A DNA stretch of 64,000 nt, taken from positions 170,482 through 234,481 of the forward strand of contig CAJXGN010000006.1 in the NCBI GenBank assembly GCA_913053875.1, read 5' to 3'. Shown one piece after another: positions 50,300 through 59,699 of this stretch (position 1 is the stretch's first letter; each line of letters begins with the position of its first letter). The translations under genes and the position numbers were made by a program. Source of the DNA: an uncultured Agromyces sp. Lineage in GTDB: Bacteria; Actinomycetota; Actinomycetes; Actinomycetales; Microbacteriaceae. The notes beneath the pieces were generated by a model, which saw only the letters and a program-made list of their open reading frames with translations, ran no database searches and had not been told where the DNA came from.

Positions 50300-50968
50300 T
50301 CAGAACGACTCGAGCCCGTAGCCCGCGATCACGACGCCGATCAGCAGCACGATCACCGCGGTGACCGCACCGCTGTTGCGCGCCATCCACTCGCGTACCC
50401 GCACGAGGCGCGGTGTCATGCGCTCGGGCGCGGCGAGCGTCAGCACGATCGGCACCGCGACCGTCGAGGCCGAGATCACCGTGTAGACCGCGATCACGAT
50501 CGCCGCATCGGCCAGGGGAAGGTCGTCGCCGCGGATGCCCAGGCCGGCGGCGACCGCGAGCAGGATCGCCTTCGGGCGCAGGTTGAGCACGAGCGCGACC
50601 CCGAGCGACGACCACGGGCCGAGCGACGACACCGCGGAGAGCCAGCGCGGCATCTCGTACGTGGTGCTGCGGTACGACTGTCGGAGCCGCACGATGCCGA
50701 ACACCACGAGCGCGAGACCCACCACGAGCTCGGCGATGCCCACGGCGACGTCGGGCTGACGGTCGAATCGCGGACTCGGCAGCGCCTGCGCACCGAGTGC
50801 CGCGAGCGAGACGACGGCCGCGAGACCCACGACCCAGCCGATGAGGAACGGCAGCGCCGAGCGCTTCCGGTTCGGCGACAGCAGGATGAGGATGGTCGCC
50901 ATGATCGGCACCGAGCTGAAGGCCATGGCGACCGCCACCGGCAGCACGTGACCGATCGCATCGAGCAT
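50300..50968 (-). CDS. GAP (Sap) family membrane protein
   Basis: A 222-residue protein with six membrane helices. The GAP/Sap family of actinobacteria is related to LysE-type exporters and has been implicated in transport of glycolipids. Helices are at about 5-27, 38-60, 75-95, 117-140, 150-175 and 195-219; the SPNRKRSALPFLIGW segment is typical. Substrate unknown. It lies 49 bp from the SDR gene on the same strand. Confidence 0.8.
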   Translation of the reverse strand: MLDAIGHVLPVAVAMAFSSVPIMATILILLSPNRKRSALPFLIGWVVGLAAVVSLAALGAQALPSPRFDRQPDVAVGIAELVVGLALVVFGIVRLRQSYRSTTYEMPRWLSAVSSLGPWSSLGVALVLNLRPKAILLAVAAGLGIRGDDLPLADAAIVIAVYTVISASTVAVPIVLTLAAPERMTPRLVRVREWMARNSGAVTAVIVLLIGVVIAGYGLESF

Positions 50969-51016
50969 GGCGCTCCTCCCGCTCCCCCGCGCCCGGTGAG
51001 CCGGCGCGCCCGATCG

Positions 51017-51781
51017 TTACTCCGCTGCGAACCCCGAGACGTCCCCCACGTACCGGGTGTGCTGCTCCGGCACGGGATCGACTGCGGCCGACGCCACCTC
51101 GGCGGCGAACTCCGACACGTTGTAGAGGCGGCCGGCCTGCTCCTTGCGCGCGTCGATCGCGCCCGGGTTCGCGCGCTCGAGCAGGGTGGCGGTGATGGTG
51201 CCCTCGATCATGTCGCCGGACACGACGACGAACTCGACGCCCGCCTCGGTGAGCGCTGGAATGCGCTCGCGCAGGGCGTCCTCGCCGGCTCGCTTCGACC
51301 GCGCGACCGGCTCGTACTCGGGCATCGTCGGCGTCGTGCGGATGAAGTGCGCCTGGTGGCTCGTCACGAACACGATGCGCGCGCCGTCGTTGAGCACGGG
51401 CAGCGCGTGGTCGACCACGTTCACCTGCGCATCGCGGTTCAGCACCATCGCGTAGTCCTCCGCCATGCCCGACTCCATGCCGCCGGACGCATTCAGCACG
51501 AGGACGTCGATGCCGCCGAACGCATCCTTCGCCTCCTGCATCATGCGGGCGACCGATTCCGGGTCGGTCAGGTCGGCGCCGATCGCGATCGCGCGCCCGC
51601 CGGCGGCGGTCAGCTCGTCGACCAGCTTGCGCGCCCGCGCCTCCTTGTTGCGGTAGTTGACGACCACGTTCGCGCCGGCCTCGGAGAGGTAGCGAACGGT
51701 GTCGGCGCCGATGCCGCGCGAGGATCCGGTGACGAGTGCGGTCGTGCCGGTGAGGGAGCCGGGAGCCAGAGGATTGTTCAC
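51017..51781 (-). CDS. SDR family protein with an altered active site
   Basis: A 254-residue short-chain dehydrogenase/reductase fold. The NAD(P) motif TGSSRGIG (residues 18-25), VLNASGG and the catalytic-type Ser141 are present. At the active site the lysine is Lys163, but the residue four before it is Val159, not Tyr; the nearest tyrosine is Tyr156 (PEYEPVARSK). Activity is therefore uncertain, although the cofactor site is intact. GTG start at 51781 with TAGGGT 6 nt upstream. Confidence 0.85.
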   Translation of the reverse strand: MNNPLAPGSLTGTTALVTGSSRGIGADTVRYLSEAGANVVVNYRNKEARARKLVDELTAAGGRAIAIGADLTDPESVARMMQEAKDAFGGIDVLVLNASGGMESGMAEDYAMVLNRDAQVNVVDHALPVLNDGARIVFVTSHQAHFIRTTPTMPEYEPVARSKRAGEDALRERIPALTEAGVEFVVVSGDMIEGTITATLLERANPGAIDARKEQAGRLYNVSEFAAEVASAAVDPVPEQHTRYVGDVSGFAAE

Positions 51782-51787
51782 AGGAAG

Positions 51788-51793
51788 ACCCTA
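51788..51793 (-). promoter_or_regulatory. -10 box TAGGGT, leaderless start of the SDR gene
   Basis: On the minus strand TAGGGT is followed by CTTCCT and the GTG at 51781, with no Shine-Dalgarno sequence. Confidence 0.5.
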
Positions 51794-51857
51794 CCAACGC
51801 GCCCATTCGCCACCCCGCCGGTGATAGCTTCGACACAGGCGTCGAAGGGGCGGGTAC

Positions 51858-52328
51858 ATGGTCGATCTCACCCAGTATCTGTGGCTCGTCTGGCTGATCT
51901 TCATCGTCGTCTGCATCATCATCGAGCTGCTCACGCTCGAGTTCACGTTCCTCATGATCGCCTTCGGCTCCATCGCCGGACTGGGCGCAGACCTCCTCGG
52001 GTTCCCGTGGTGGCTGCAGTTCTTGATCGCGGCTGCGGTGTCGGTGCTGCTGATCCTCACCATCCGCCCGGTGCTGCTGCGGTACATGCGCAAGGGCGAG
52101 GACCCGACACCGAGCAACGTCGCCGCGCTGCTCGGAATGACCGGTCGCGTGCTGAGCCCGGTCGAGGCGAACTCGGGCCTCGTGAAGCTCGCCAACGGCG
52201 AGACCTGGACCGCGCGCCTCTCCCCCGCGACCGAGCAGCGCACCGTCACCCCCGGCGAGACCGTGCTCGTGACCCTCGTCGACGGTGCCACCGTCGTCAT
52301 CATCCCCACCGAACGCGCCGTGCCGTGA
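51858..52328 (+). CDS. NfeD family membrane protein
   Basis: A 156-residue protein with three membrane helices (about 8-27, 30-48 and 52-73) and a C-terminal OB-fold domain (LLGMTGRVLSPVEANSGLVKLANGETW). NfeD proteins are coded with and act beside SPFH/flotillin proteins in the membrane. The next gene is such an SPFH protein, 28 bp away. Confidence 0.93.
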   Translation: MVDLTQYLWLVWLIFIVVCIIIELLTLEFTFLMIAFGSIAGLGADLLGFPWWLQFLIAAAVSVLLILTIRPVLLRYMRKGEDPTPSNVAALLGMTGRVLSPVEANSGLVKLANGETWTARLSPATEQRTVTPGETVLVTLVDGATVVIIPTERAVP

Positions 52329-52356
52329 ACGCCCGGCGCACCCGACAGGAGACCTC

Positions 52357-53298
52357 ATGTCCAGTGCGGTGACCGACCTCGTCGGTCAGATCTTCCTCAT
52401 CGTCCTGCTCGTCGCGGTCGGCGTCTTCGTGATCGTCGTGCTGGTCCGCGCCATCCGGATCATCCCGCAGGCCTACGCGGGCGTCGTCGAGCGCCTCGGT
52501 CGGTACCACCGGACCCTCACGCCGGGCCTCAACATCCTCGTGCCGTTCATCGATCGGGTGCGCCCGCTCGTCGACATGCGCGAGCAGGTGGTGTCGTTCC
52601 CGCCGCAGCCGGTCATCACCGAGGACAACCTCGTCGTGTCGATCGACACGGTCGTGTACTTCCAGGTGACCGACGCGCGCGCGGCGACCTACGAGATCGC
52701 CAGCTACCTCGGCGCGGTCGAGCAGCTCACCACCACCACGCTCCGCAACGTGGTCGGCGGCCTCAACCTCGAGGAGGCGCTGACCAGCCGCGAGGAGGTC
52801 AACTCGAAGCTGCGCATCGTGCTCGACGAGGCCACCGGCAAGTGGGGCATCCGCGTCAGCCGCGTCGAGCTGAAGGCGATCGACCCGCCCGTCTCCATCC
52901 AGGACTCGATGGAGAAGCAGATGCGTGCCGAGCGCGACCGCCGCGCCGCGATCCTCACCGCGGAGGGCACGAAGCAGTCGGCGATCCTCGAGGCCGAGGG
53001 CCGTCGGCAGGCCTCGATCCTGAAGGCCGAGGGTGACGCGAAGGCGGCGGTGCTGCGCGCGCAGGGCGAGGCGGAGGCGATCACCACGGTGTTCGACGCG
53101 ATCCACCGCGGCGACCCCGACCCGAAGCTGCTCGCGTACCAGTACCTCCAGACGCTGCCGCAGATCGCACGCGGCGATGCGAACAAGCTCTGGATCGTGC
53201 CCAGCGAGCTGACCGAGGCCCTCAAGGGCGTCGGGTCAGCGTTCATGCCGGGCAAGGGTGCTCCCCCGTCGGGCGGGCACGCCGCGCCGCGGGACTGA
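52357..53298 (+). CDS. SPFH/Band-7 domain protein (stomatin/paraslipin type)
   Basis: A 313-residue membrane-anchored protein. One N-terminal helix (about 10-31), an SPFH domain (VVERLGRYHRTLTPGLNILVPF, VVYFQVTDARAATYEI, LRNVVGGLNLEEALTSRE) and a long helical Glu/Ala-rich region. It is expected to form membrane assemblies with the NfeD protein. It differs from the slipin at 61,349, which lies in foreign DNA. Confidence 0.93.
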   Translation: MSSAVTDLVGQIFLIVLLVAVGVFVIVVLVRAIRIIPQAYAGVVERLGRYHRTLTPGLNILVPFIDRVRPLVDMREQVVSFPPQPVITEDNLVVSIDTVVYFQVTDARAATYEIASYLGAVEQLTTTTLRNVVGGLNLEEALTSREEVNSKLRIVLDEATGKWGIRVSRVELKAIDPPVSIQDSMEKQMRAERDRRAAILTAEGTKQSAILEAEGRRQASILKAEGDAKAAVLRAQGEAEAITTVFDAIHRGDPDPKLLAYQYLQTLPQIARGDANKLWIVPSELTEALKGVGSAFMPGKGAPPSGGHAAPRD

Positions 53299-53306
53299 CC
53301 GAGCGG

Positions 53307-54059
53307 ATGCTGCTGGAGGGACCGCCCCCGCGGGTGCTCGCGCATCGGGGGCTGGCGCTCGATGCGCCCGAGAACACGCTTGCCGCGTTCCGTGCGGCGC
53401 TCGCGAGCGGCATCCGGATCATCGAGACCGACGTGCACGTGTCGGCCGACGGGTTCGCGATGATCGCGCACGACGCCGACCTGCGGAGGGTGGCGGGCGT
53501 CGACCGGCGCGTGGGCGACCTCACTGCGTCCGAGCTCGCTGACGTCGACCTCGGCGGCGGCCACGGCGTGCCGATGCTCGCGGAGGCGCTTGCCGAGTTC
53601 CCCGACGCGCGCTTCAACATCGACCTCAAGGTCGAGGACGTGGTGGCGCCCGCCGTCGCCGCGGTCGGTGCGGCCGGGGCATCCGATCGCGTCCTGCTGA
53701 CGTCGTTCGACGAGGGCCGCCGGGTCCGCGCCGCCCGTGCGCTGCCGGGCGTCGCCACCGCGCCGGGCTCGCTCGGGGTGCTGCGGGTCCTGGTCGCGAC
53801 CTGGCTGCGCAGCGAGCGGTCGATCCGTCGGATGCTGCGGGGCGCCGTCGCGGTGCAGGTGCCCGAGTCGGTGCGCGGCGTGAAGATCGTGACCCCCCGG
53901 TTCGTGCGCCGGGTGCAGGCGGCCGGCGCGGAGGTGCACGTCTGGACGATCAACGATCCGGCCGACATGCGCCGCCTCCTCGCGCTGGGCGTCGACGGCA
54001 TCGTCACCGATCGGGCGGACCTCGCCATGGACGTGCTGCGGGAGCGTTCGCCCGGCTGA
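53307..54059 (+). CDS. Glycerophosphodiester phosphodiesterase
   Basis: Hydrolyses glycerophosphodiesters to glycerol 3-phosphate and an alcohol. The 250-residue TIM-barrel protein has the catalytic residues in LAHRGLALDAPENTL, IIETDVHVSADG and IAHDADLRRV, plus VHVWTINDPADM near the end. No signal peptide, so probably cytosolic. It follows the SPFH gene by 8 bp and is likely co-transcribed. Confidence 0.92.
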   Translation: MLLEGPPPRVLAHRGLALDAPENTLAAFRAALASGIRIIETDVHVSADGFAMIAHDADLRRVAGVDRRVGDLTASELADVDLGGGHGVPMLAEALAEFPDARFNIDLKVEDVVAPAVAAVGAAGASDRVLLTSFDEGRRVRAARALPGVATAPGSLGVLRVLVATWLRSERSIRRMLRGAVAVQVPESVRGVKIVTPRFVRRVQAAGAEVHVWTINDPADMRRLLALGVDGIVTDRADLAMDVLRERSPG

Positions 54060-54151
54060 GAATCGTCTGGCAATCACGCAGGCCGCGGGAAGGGAACGCC
54101 CAGCTTGGTCGTCTATAACGGTTCGAAGACGATCGAGGGAAGGAGTGCGTC

Positions 54152-54526
54152 ATGGCTGACCGGAGTCTGCGAGGAATGCGCCTCGGAGCACAGAGCCTGC
54201 AGAGCGAAGAGGGCGTCGTATTCGCCGAACGCGCGGAGTACACCTACCTCTGCGATGACTGCAACCGCGAGACGGTGATGGTCTTCTCGACCGAGGCCGA
54301 GATCCCCGAGACGTGGGAGTGCCGCAACTGCGCGCACCAGGCCACGCTGCTGGTGGACTCGAAGCCCGTCGAGGTGGACCGCTCGGCCGAGAAGACGGGC
54401 CGCACCCACTGGGACATGCTGCTCGAGCGCCGCACGCGCGCCGAGCTGGAGGAGCTCCTCGAGGAGCGACTCGCGGTCCTGCGCGCACGTCGTGGCGAGG
54501 CACAGGAGCACAAGATCGGCGCCTGA
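54152..54526 (+). CDS. rbpA: RNA polymerase-binding protein RbpA
   Basis: Actinobacterial factor that binds the primary sigma factor and stabilises open complexes. The 124-residue protein has the central zinc/beta core (YLCDDCNRETVMVF, then WECRNCAHQA), the basic linker and the sigma-interaction domain (GRTHWDMLLERRTRAELEELL). The RBS GGGAAGGAG precedes the ATG. A TATAAC -10 box at 54114-54119 is the likely promoter. Confidence 0.95.
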   Translation: MADRSLRGMRLGAQSLQSEEGVVFAERAEYTYLCDDCNRETVMVFSTEAEIPETWECRNCAHQATLLVDSKPVEVDRSAEKTGRTHWDMLLERRTRAELEELLEERLAVLRARRGEAQEHKIGA

Positions 54527-54543
54527 GCCGCCGGACCGCACAT

Positions 54544-54580
54544 CGAACCGGCCCAGCCCCTAGGGGTTGCGGCCGGTTCG
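54544..54580. terminator. Bidirectional terminator between rbpA and lnt
   Basis: CGAACCGGCC (54544-54553) pairs with GGCCGGTTCG (54571-54580), with a second AGCCCC/GGGGTT stem inside. The lnt stop codon lies within the hairpin. Confidence 0.7.
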
Positions 54581-56125
54581 TCGCGTCCGGAGCCATCCGA
54601 ACGCGAGGCCGGCGAGGCCGAGCACCGTCAGCGTCCAGGGGATCCAGCCGCCGAGCACGACAGCCGGCGTGAGCCCGTCGCGCAACTGCACGTCGGTGAC
54701 CATCGCGCCCGCCTCGTAGGCCGGGAGCGAGTCGATCGTGCGGCCGTCGGCAGCGATCACCTGGCTCGTTCCGGTCGTCGAGAGGTTCACCACGGGCCGA
54801 CCGGTCTCGATCGCGCGGAGCCGGGCGAAGGCCAGCTGCTGGAGGTTCTCATCGGTGCCCCGGAAGTCGGCGTTGTTGGTCTGCAGCAGGTAGACCTGTG
54901 CTCCGTCGCGCGCACCCTCCCAGATGAGGTCGTCGTAGATCACGTCGAAGCAGATCGCGAGGCCCGCGAGCACGCCGTCGATGTCGAACACCGGCGAGCT
55001 CGTGCCGGGGCTGTAGCCCCGCTGGACGAGGCCGACGAGGTCGGGTGCGAGCGCGTAGTAGAAGTCGCGGTCGGGGATGTACTCGCCGAACGGCACCGGG
55101 TTGCGCTTGTCGAACTGGGCGACCGCACCCTCCGCCGCGACCCACAGCAGCGAGGAGTTGAAGAACTCGTCGCCGGTCGTCGTCACGGTGTTGAGCAGCA
55201 CCGGCGCGTCGGCGCGGGTGGCGAGGTCGTCGAAGATCGCCGCGGTCGTGGCATCCCGCGTCGGGTCGATGTCGGAGCCGCCCTCGGGCCAGAGCACGAC
55301 GTCGAGGCCCGGTTCGTCGAGGATCGGCGCGGTCGCCTCGAGCTGGGCGCGCAGCACGTCCCCGCGCTCGCGCTCGTCGAAGTAGCCCGACGGTCCGTTG
55401 CCCTGCACGCTGGCGACGCGGAACGAGCCGGCGTCTGCCGTGGGCCAGGCGGGGAGGACCGCGGCGACGACCGCCATGGCGACGATCGGCAGGGCGCGGC
55501 GAGGCCTGCGCCACCCCTGCAGCCGCGTGAACTCGATCGACGCGGCGACGACCCAGACCATCACGAACGACAGCCCGGTGAACCCCACCCACGAGACGAT
55601 CGGGGCGAACGGGCTCTCCGACTGGCTCGCCGCCGCGCGCGCCCACGGGAACCCGCCGTACGGCATCGTGCCGGCCGCGAACTCGCGGGCCACCCAGAGC
55701 CCCGCGACGACGAGCGGCAACACCACGAGCCGCACCCAGCGCGACGAGCCGACCGCCGGCACCCAGCGGTACGCGAGCGCGATCGCAAGCCCGCCGACCG
55801 CGACGAACAGCGACTCGAACAGCGAGAGCGCGAGCCATGGCACGGGCCCGAGGTACAGCGAGGTCCAGCCGACGTGGGTGAGCCAGAACGCCGCGCCGAA
55901 GGCGTAGCCGACGCCGAGCGCGCCCCAGGCGCCGCGCCCGATGAGCGAGACCAGCGCCATGGCGATGCCGACGAACGCGAGCGGCCAGATGCCGACGTCG
56001 GGGAATCCGAGGTCGTACACGAACCCGCCGGCGATCGCGACCGCGACGGCGGCCCAGAGCGGCAGGAGGGGTCGAGAGGCGGATGCCGCGTCAGGAGACC
56101 GCTCCTCGGCGCGGACCGGGCTCAC
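54560..56125 (-). CDS. lnt: Apolipoprotein N-acyltransferase
   Basis: Adds the third acyl chain to lipoproteins. The 521-residue protein has about eight membrane helices and a nitrilase domain with the catalytic triad: Glu in LWPEGGSD, Lys in FDKRNPVPFGEY and Cys in ICFDVIYDD. The GTG at 56125 overlaps the helicase stop (GTGA). The last helix is followed by a short basic tail. The lipoproteins coded here include CtaC. Confidence 0.93.
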   Translation of the reverse strand: MSPVRAEERSPDAASASRPLLPLWAAVAVAIAGGFVYDLGFPDVGIWPLAFVGIAMALVSLIGRGAWGALGVGYAFGAAFWLTHVGWTSLYLGPVPWLALSLFESLFVAVGGLAIALAYRWVPAVGSSRWVRLVVLPLVVAGLWVAREFAAGTMPYGGFPWARAAASQSESPFAPIVSWVGFTGLSFVMVWVVAASIEFTRLQGWRRPRRALPIVAMAVVAAVLPAWPTADAGSFRVASVQGNGPSGYFDERERGDVLRAQLEATAPILDEPGLDVVLWPEGGSDIDPTRDATTAAIFDDLATRADAPVLLNTVTTTGDEFFNSSLLWVAAEGAVAQFDKRNPVPFGEYIPDRDFYYALAPDLVGLVQRGYSPGTSSPVFDIDGVLAGLAICFDVIYDDLIWEGARDGAQVYLLQTNNADFRGTDENLQQLAFARLRAIETGRPVVNLSTTGTSQVIAADGRTIDSLPAYEAGAMVTDVQLRDGLTPAVVLGGWIPWTLTVLGLAGLAFGWLRTRRTGRNP

Positions 56126-58554
56126 GCCAGCGTCCCGTCGGCGACCACGCCGCGGCGGATCCCGTCGATGGCGCGACGCGCGGTTCCACCGATCGCCGGG
56201 TCGGCGGCCGTGCCGAGCTGGTCGAGCAGGTCGATCACCTGCTTCGCCCAGCGCACGAAGTCGCCCGCGGCCAGGTCGGCGATCTCCAGCACCGAGCCGA
56301 GCGAGTCGCCGCGCGTCCACGCGTGCATGGCGGTGCAGAGCGCGGTCGCGAGCGGCTCGCTGCCCGCGAGGCGGTGCTCGCGCTCGATGTCGTCGAGCTC
56401 GCTCCACGCGTCGCGCGTGCGGTCGAGCGCGATGCGGAAGGCGCCACGCGGCAGCATCCGCTCGTCTGCGTCGACGAGGTCGCGACGCGGTTCGTAGACG
56501 ATCGCCGCGGCGATGGCGGCCAGCGACGGGGCGTCGAGCTGGGTCCACAGCCCGCGACGCAGCGACTCGGCCACGAGCAGGTCGCGTTCGCCGTAGATGC
56601 GGCGCAGCGACCGCCCCGCTGCGGTCAGCGCGACCCCCGCCGAGGTCTCGCGCACGTAGTCGAGCTCGAGCAGGACGTCGGTGACGCGGTCGAACACCTT
56701 GCCGATCGCGCCGGTGCGGGTGCGGATCTGCCCGGTCAGCTTCTGGTTCTCGCGGTGCAGGCGCCACCAGCGCTCCGCCCAGCGGGAGTGCGCCTCGCGA
56801 TCCGCGCAGCCGTGGCACGGGTGCCGGCGCATCTGCTTGCGGAGCTCCCCCAGCTCGCGCTGGATCTGCTCGCGCTGCGCGTGCGACGAGCCGCCGCGCG
56901 AGTTCTTGCGCTCGAGGTCGCTGATGTCGCGGCGGATGCGCGTGTACTCGGCGAAATCGCCCAGATGGCACTCCATCGCCTCGGCGTAGCCCGCGAGCGA
57001 CTCCTCCTGCTTGCGCACCGTGCGCGCGAGGTCGACCACGGCCCGGTCGGCCTGGAACTGCGCGAACGACGACTCCAGGATCTCGCGGGTGCGCTCGCGG
57101 CCGAACCGGTCGATGAGGTTCACGGCCATGTTGTACGTGGGCCGGAAGCTCGAGTTCAGCGGGTAGCTCCGGCGCGACGCGAGCGACGCGACCGCCTGCG
57201 GGTCGAGGCCGTCGGTCCACTGGATGACGCTGTGCCCCTCGACGTCGATGCCCCGCCGGCCGGCGCGACCGGTGAGCTGGGTGTACTCCCCCGGCGTGAT
57301 CGGCACCCGGGCCTCGCCGTTGAACTTCTCGAGCTTCTCGAGCACGACCGTGCGCGCGGGCATGTTGATGCCGAGCGCCAGCGTCTCGGTCGCGAAGACG
57401 ACCTTCAGCAGCTTCTGCTGGAAGAGGTCCTCGACGACCTCCTTGAAGGCCGGCAGAAGTCCGGCGTGGTGCGACGCCACGCCCCGCTGGAGGCCTTCGA
57501 GCCACTCGTAGTAGCCGAGCACCGCGAGGTCCTCGTCACGCAGCGTACGGCAGCGCTCCTCGACGATCTCGCGGATCTCCTCCCGTTCCGATGCATTCGT
57601 GAGCCGCAGGCCCGAGCGCAGCACCTGGCGCACGGCCTGGTCGCAACCCGCGCGCGAGAAGATGAACACGATCGCGGGCAGCAGGTGCGTGTCGTGCAGC
57701 TGCTGGATCACCTCGGACCGGTCGAGGCGCCCGGTCGGCGCCTGGCGGGCGTGCCACTTGCCCCGGTCGCTGCCGCGGCGGCCGCGCGAGGAGCGGCCCT
57801 GCAGCGACCGTCCGCCCGCCTGCGCCAGCCGCACGAGCTCGGGGTTGACGCGGTGCGTCGCGGCGCGGCCGGACGAGTCGAACAGGTCGAGCATCTTGCT
57901 GCGCACCAGCACGTGCTGCTCCAGCGGCACCGGGCGCTCCTCCGAGACGATCACGTCGGTGTCGCCGCGCACGGCCTGCAGCCAGTCCCCGAACTCCTCG
58001 GCGTTCGAGACCGTCGCGCTGAGCGAGACGAGCCGCACCTCCTCCGGGAGGTGGATGATGACCTCCTCCCACACCGCGCCGCGGAACCGGTCGGCGAGGT
58101 AGTGCACCTCGTCCATGACCACGAAGGCGAGGTCCTCGAGCAGCGGTGAGCCCGCGTAGAGCATGTTCCGCAGCACCTCGGTCGTCATCACGACGATGCG
58201 TGCGCTCGAGTTGACGTTCGTGTCGCCCGTGAGCAGGCCGACTTCGGATGCCCCGTAGACCGACTGGAGCTCCTGGAACTTCTGGTTGCTGAGCGCCTTC
58301 ATCGGCGCCGTGTAGAAGACCTTCGCACGGGCGTCCTGCATCGCCAGGTGCACCGCGAACTCGGCGACGATCGTCTTGCCGGCACCGGTCGGCGCGGCGA
58401 CGAGCACGCTGCGCCCCTCGTCGAGAGTCGCGCACGCTGCGCGCTGGAACGGGTCGAGGTCGAAGCCGAGTCGGCCGGCGAACTCGGCGACGCGCGAGCC
58501 CGCCCGTTGCTGCCGGGAACGCTCGTACCGCTCGGCGGGGCTCAGGGTCATCAC
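56122..58554 (-). CDS. helY: DExH-box RNA helicase, Ski2/Mtr4-like (HelY)
   Basis: An 810-residue superfamily 2 helicase. Motif I is APTGAGKT, motif II is DEVH, motif III SAT, and motif VI QLTGRAGRRG. The C-terminal half contains an rRNA-processing-arch-like region (SRGGSSHAQREQIQRELGELRKQ) and the DSHCT domain. It resembles actinobacterial HelY; a role in RNA processing is inferred. Starts GTG 58554 and ATG 58551 are both possible; TAGGCT lies 6 nt before the GTG. Confidence 0.92.
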   Translation of the reverse strand: MMTLSPAERYERSRQQRAGSRVAEFAGRLGFDLDPFQRAACATLDEGRSVLVAAPTGAGKTIVAEFAVHLAMQDARAKVFYTAPMKALSNQKFQELQSVYGASEVGLLTGDTNVNSSARIVVMTTEVLRNMLYAGSPLLEDLAFVVMDEVHYLADRFRGAVWEEVIIHLPEEVRLVSLSATVSNAEEFGDWLQAVRGDTDVIVSEERPVPLEQHVLVRSKMLDLFDSSGRAATHRVNPELVRLAQAGGRSLQGRSSRGRRGSDRGKWHARQAPTGRLDRSEVIQQLHDTHLLPAIVFIFSRAGCDQAVRQVLRSGLRLTNASEREEIREIVEERCRTLRDEDLAVLGYYEWLEGLQRGVASHHAGLLPAFKEVVEDLFQQKLLKVVFATETLALGINMPARTVVLEKLEKFNGEARVPITPGEYTQLTGRAGRRGIDVEGHSVIQWTDGLDPQAVASLASRRSYPLNSSFRPTYNMAVNLIDRFGRERTREILESSFAQFQADRAVVDLARTVRKQEESLAGYAEAMECHLGDFAEYTRIRRDISDLERKNSRGGSSHAQREQIQRELGELRKQMRRHPCHGCADREAHSRWAERWWRLHRENQKLTGQIRTRTGAIGKVFDRVTDVLLELDYVRETSAGVALTAAGRSLRRIYGERDLLVAESLRRGLWTQLDAPSLAAIAAAIVYEPRRDLVDADERMLPRGAFRIALDRTRDAWSELDDIEREHRLAGSEPLATALCTAMHAWTRGDSLGSVLEIADLAAGDFVRWAKQVIDLLDQLGTAADPAIGGTARRAIDGIRRGVVADGTLA

Positions 58555-58563
58555 GCCTCCAGC

Positions 58564-59358
58564 CTAGGCAGCCAGACCTTCCTCGAGCTCGCGCAGGCGC
58601 TTCGCGACACGCTTGTCGTGCAGGTACGAGATGAACCAGGCGACGAAGTAGAGCACGATCATCGGGATCGCCAGCAGGAACATCGAGATGACGTCGGCCG
58701 CGGGGGTCGCGAGCGCGGTGAAGAGCACGATCACGAGGATCGCGATGCGCCACGACTTGATGAGCGTCTGCGCGCTGAGGATGCCGACGAAGTTGAGCAG
58801 CACGAGGAACACGGGCACGACGAAGCCGATGCCGATCGCCAGCACGAGCTTCAGCACGAAGTCGAAGTAGATCTTCGCGTCGAGGTAGCTCACGTCGTCG
58901 CTCGGCACGAAGCTGGTCATGAGCGCCACGATGTTCGGCAGCACGTACCAGCCCGCAGCGCAGCCGATGAAGAACAGCGGCACGGCCGTGAAGAAGAACG
59001 CGAACGTGTAGCGACGCTCCTTCTTGTTGAGCCCGGGCACCAGGAACGCGAAGACCTGGTAGAGCCACACCGGGCTCGCGATCACGATGCCGAGCGTGAA
59101 CGCGATCTGCAGGCGCAGGTCGAACGCGCCCGTGATCGTGGGGTAGGTGATCTCGGCGTCGCGCGACTGCGACTCCACGATCTGCTGGACGGGTTCGCGC
59201 AGCGCGTCCCAGACCCACTCGGAGAGGATCCAGCCCACGACGGCGGCGAGCACGATCGCGATGGCCGAGATGAACAGCCGGTTGCGGAGCTCGATGAGGT
59301 GCTCACCGAGCGACATGCGCTTCTCGCGGTTGGATCCGCGAGTTCGTCTCGCGGCCAC
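58564..59358 (-). CDS. tatC: Twin-arginine translocase subunit TatC
   Basis: Receptor of the Tat export system, 264 residues, six membrane helices. The N-terminal cytoplasmic motif SLGEHLIELRNRL contains the conserved Glu that binds twin-arginine signals, and FAFLVPGLNKKERRYT is typical. It follows tatA by 4 bp. A Tat-signal protein is coded at 44,313. Confidence 0.96.
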   Translation of the reverse strand: MAARRTRGSNREKRMSLGEHLIELRNRLFISAIAIVLAAVVGWILSEWVWDALREPVQQIVESQSRDAEITYPTITGAFDLRLQIAFTLGIVIASPVWLYQVFAFLVPGLNKKERRYTFAFFFTAVPLFFIGCAAGWYVLPNIVALMTSFVPSDDVSYLDAKIYFDFVLKLVLAIGIGFVVPVFLVLLNFVGILSAQTLIKSWRIAILVIVLFTALATPAADVISMFLLAIPMIVLYFVAWFISYLHDKRVAKRLRELEEGLAA

Positions 59359-59362
59359 CGCG

Positions 59363-59617
59363 TCAGGAACTCGTGCCGGAGTCGGTGCGCTTGGTGGTGG
59401 CGTCGTCCTGCGTCGTCGCGGTCGACTCGGCGGTGCCGGCGTCGTCCTTCTTCGCGTCCGTGTCGGCGTCGTCGCCGTCCTGGCGGACCTCGCTCTTCAG
59501 GATCTTCATCGACTGCCCCAGGCTCCGTGCCAGCGCGGGGAGGCGCGGCGCGCCGAACAGGAGGAGGATGACGACCAGGATGATCAGGAAGTGCCATCCG
59601 GTGAGGTTTGCGAACAT
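59363..59617 (-). CDS. tatA: Twin-arginine translocase pore subunit TatA
   Basis: An 84-residue protein: one short membrane helix (WHFLIILVVILLLFGAPRLP), an amphipathic helix (ALARSLGQSMKILKSEV) and a disordered Asp/Thr-rich tail. It starts at ATG 59617 after AGACGAGAG and is co-transcribed with tatC. Confidence 0.95.
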   Translation of the reverse strand: MFANLTGWHFLIILVVILLLFGAPRLPALARSLGQSMKILKSEVRQDGDDADTDAKKDDAGTAESTATTQDDATTKRTDSGTSS

Positions 59618-59699
59618 GAGCTCTCGTCTTTCGGCGGGGAGGGTGCGGCAAGTCTACCGTGCGAGCCGGGAGCGGATGCCCCCGGTGTGAGGGCCGGAC

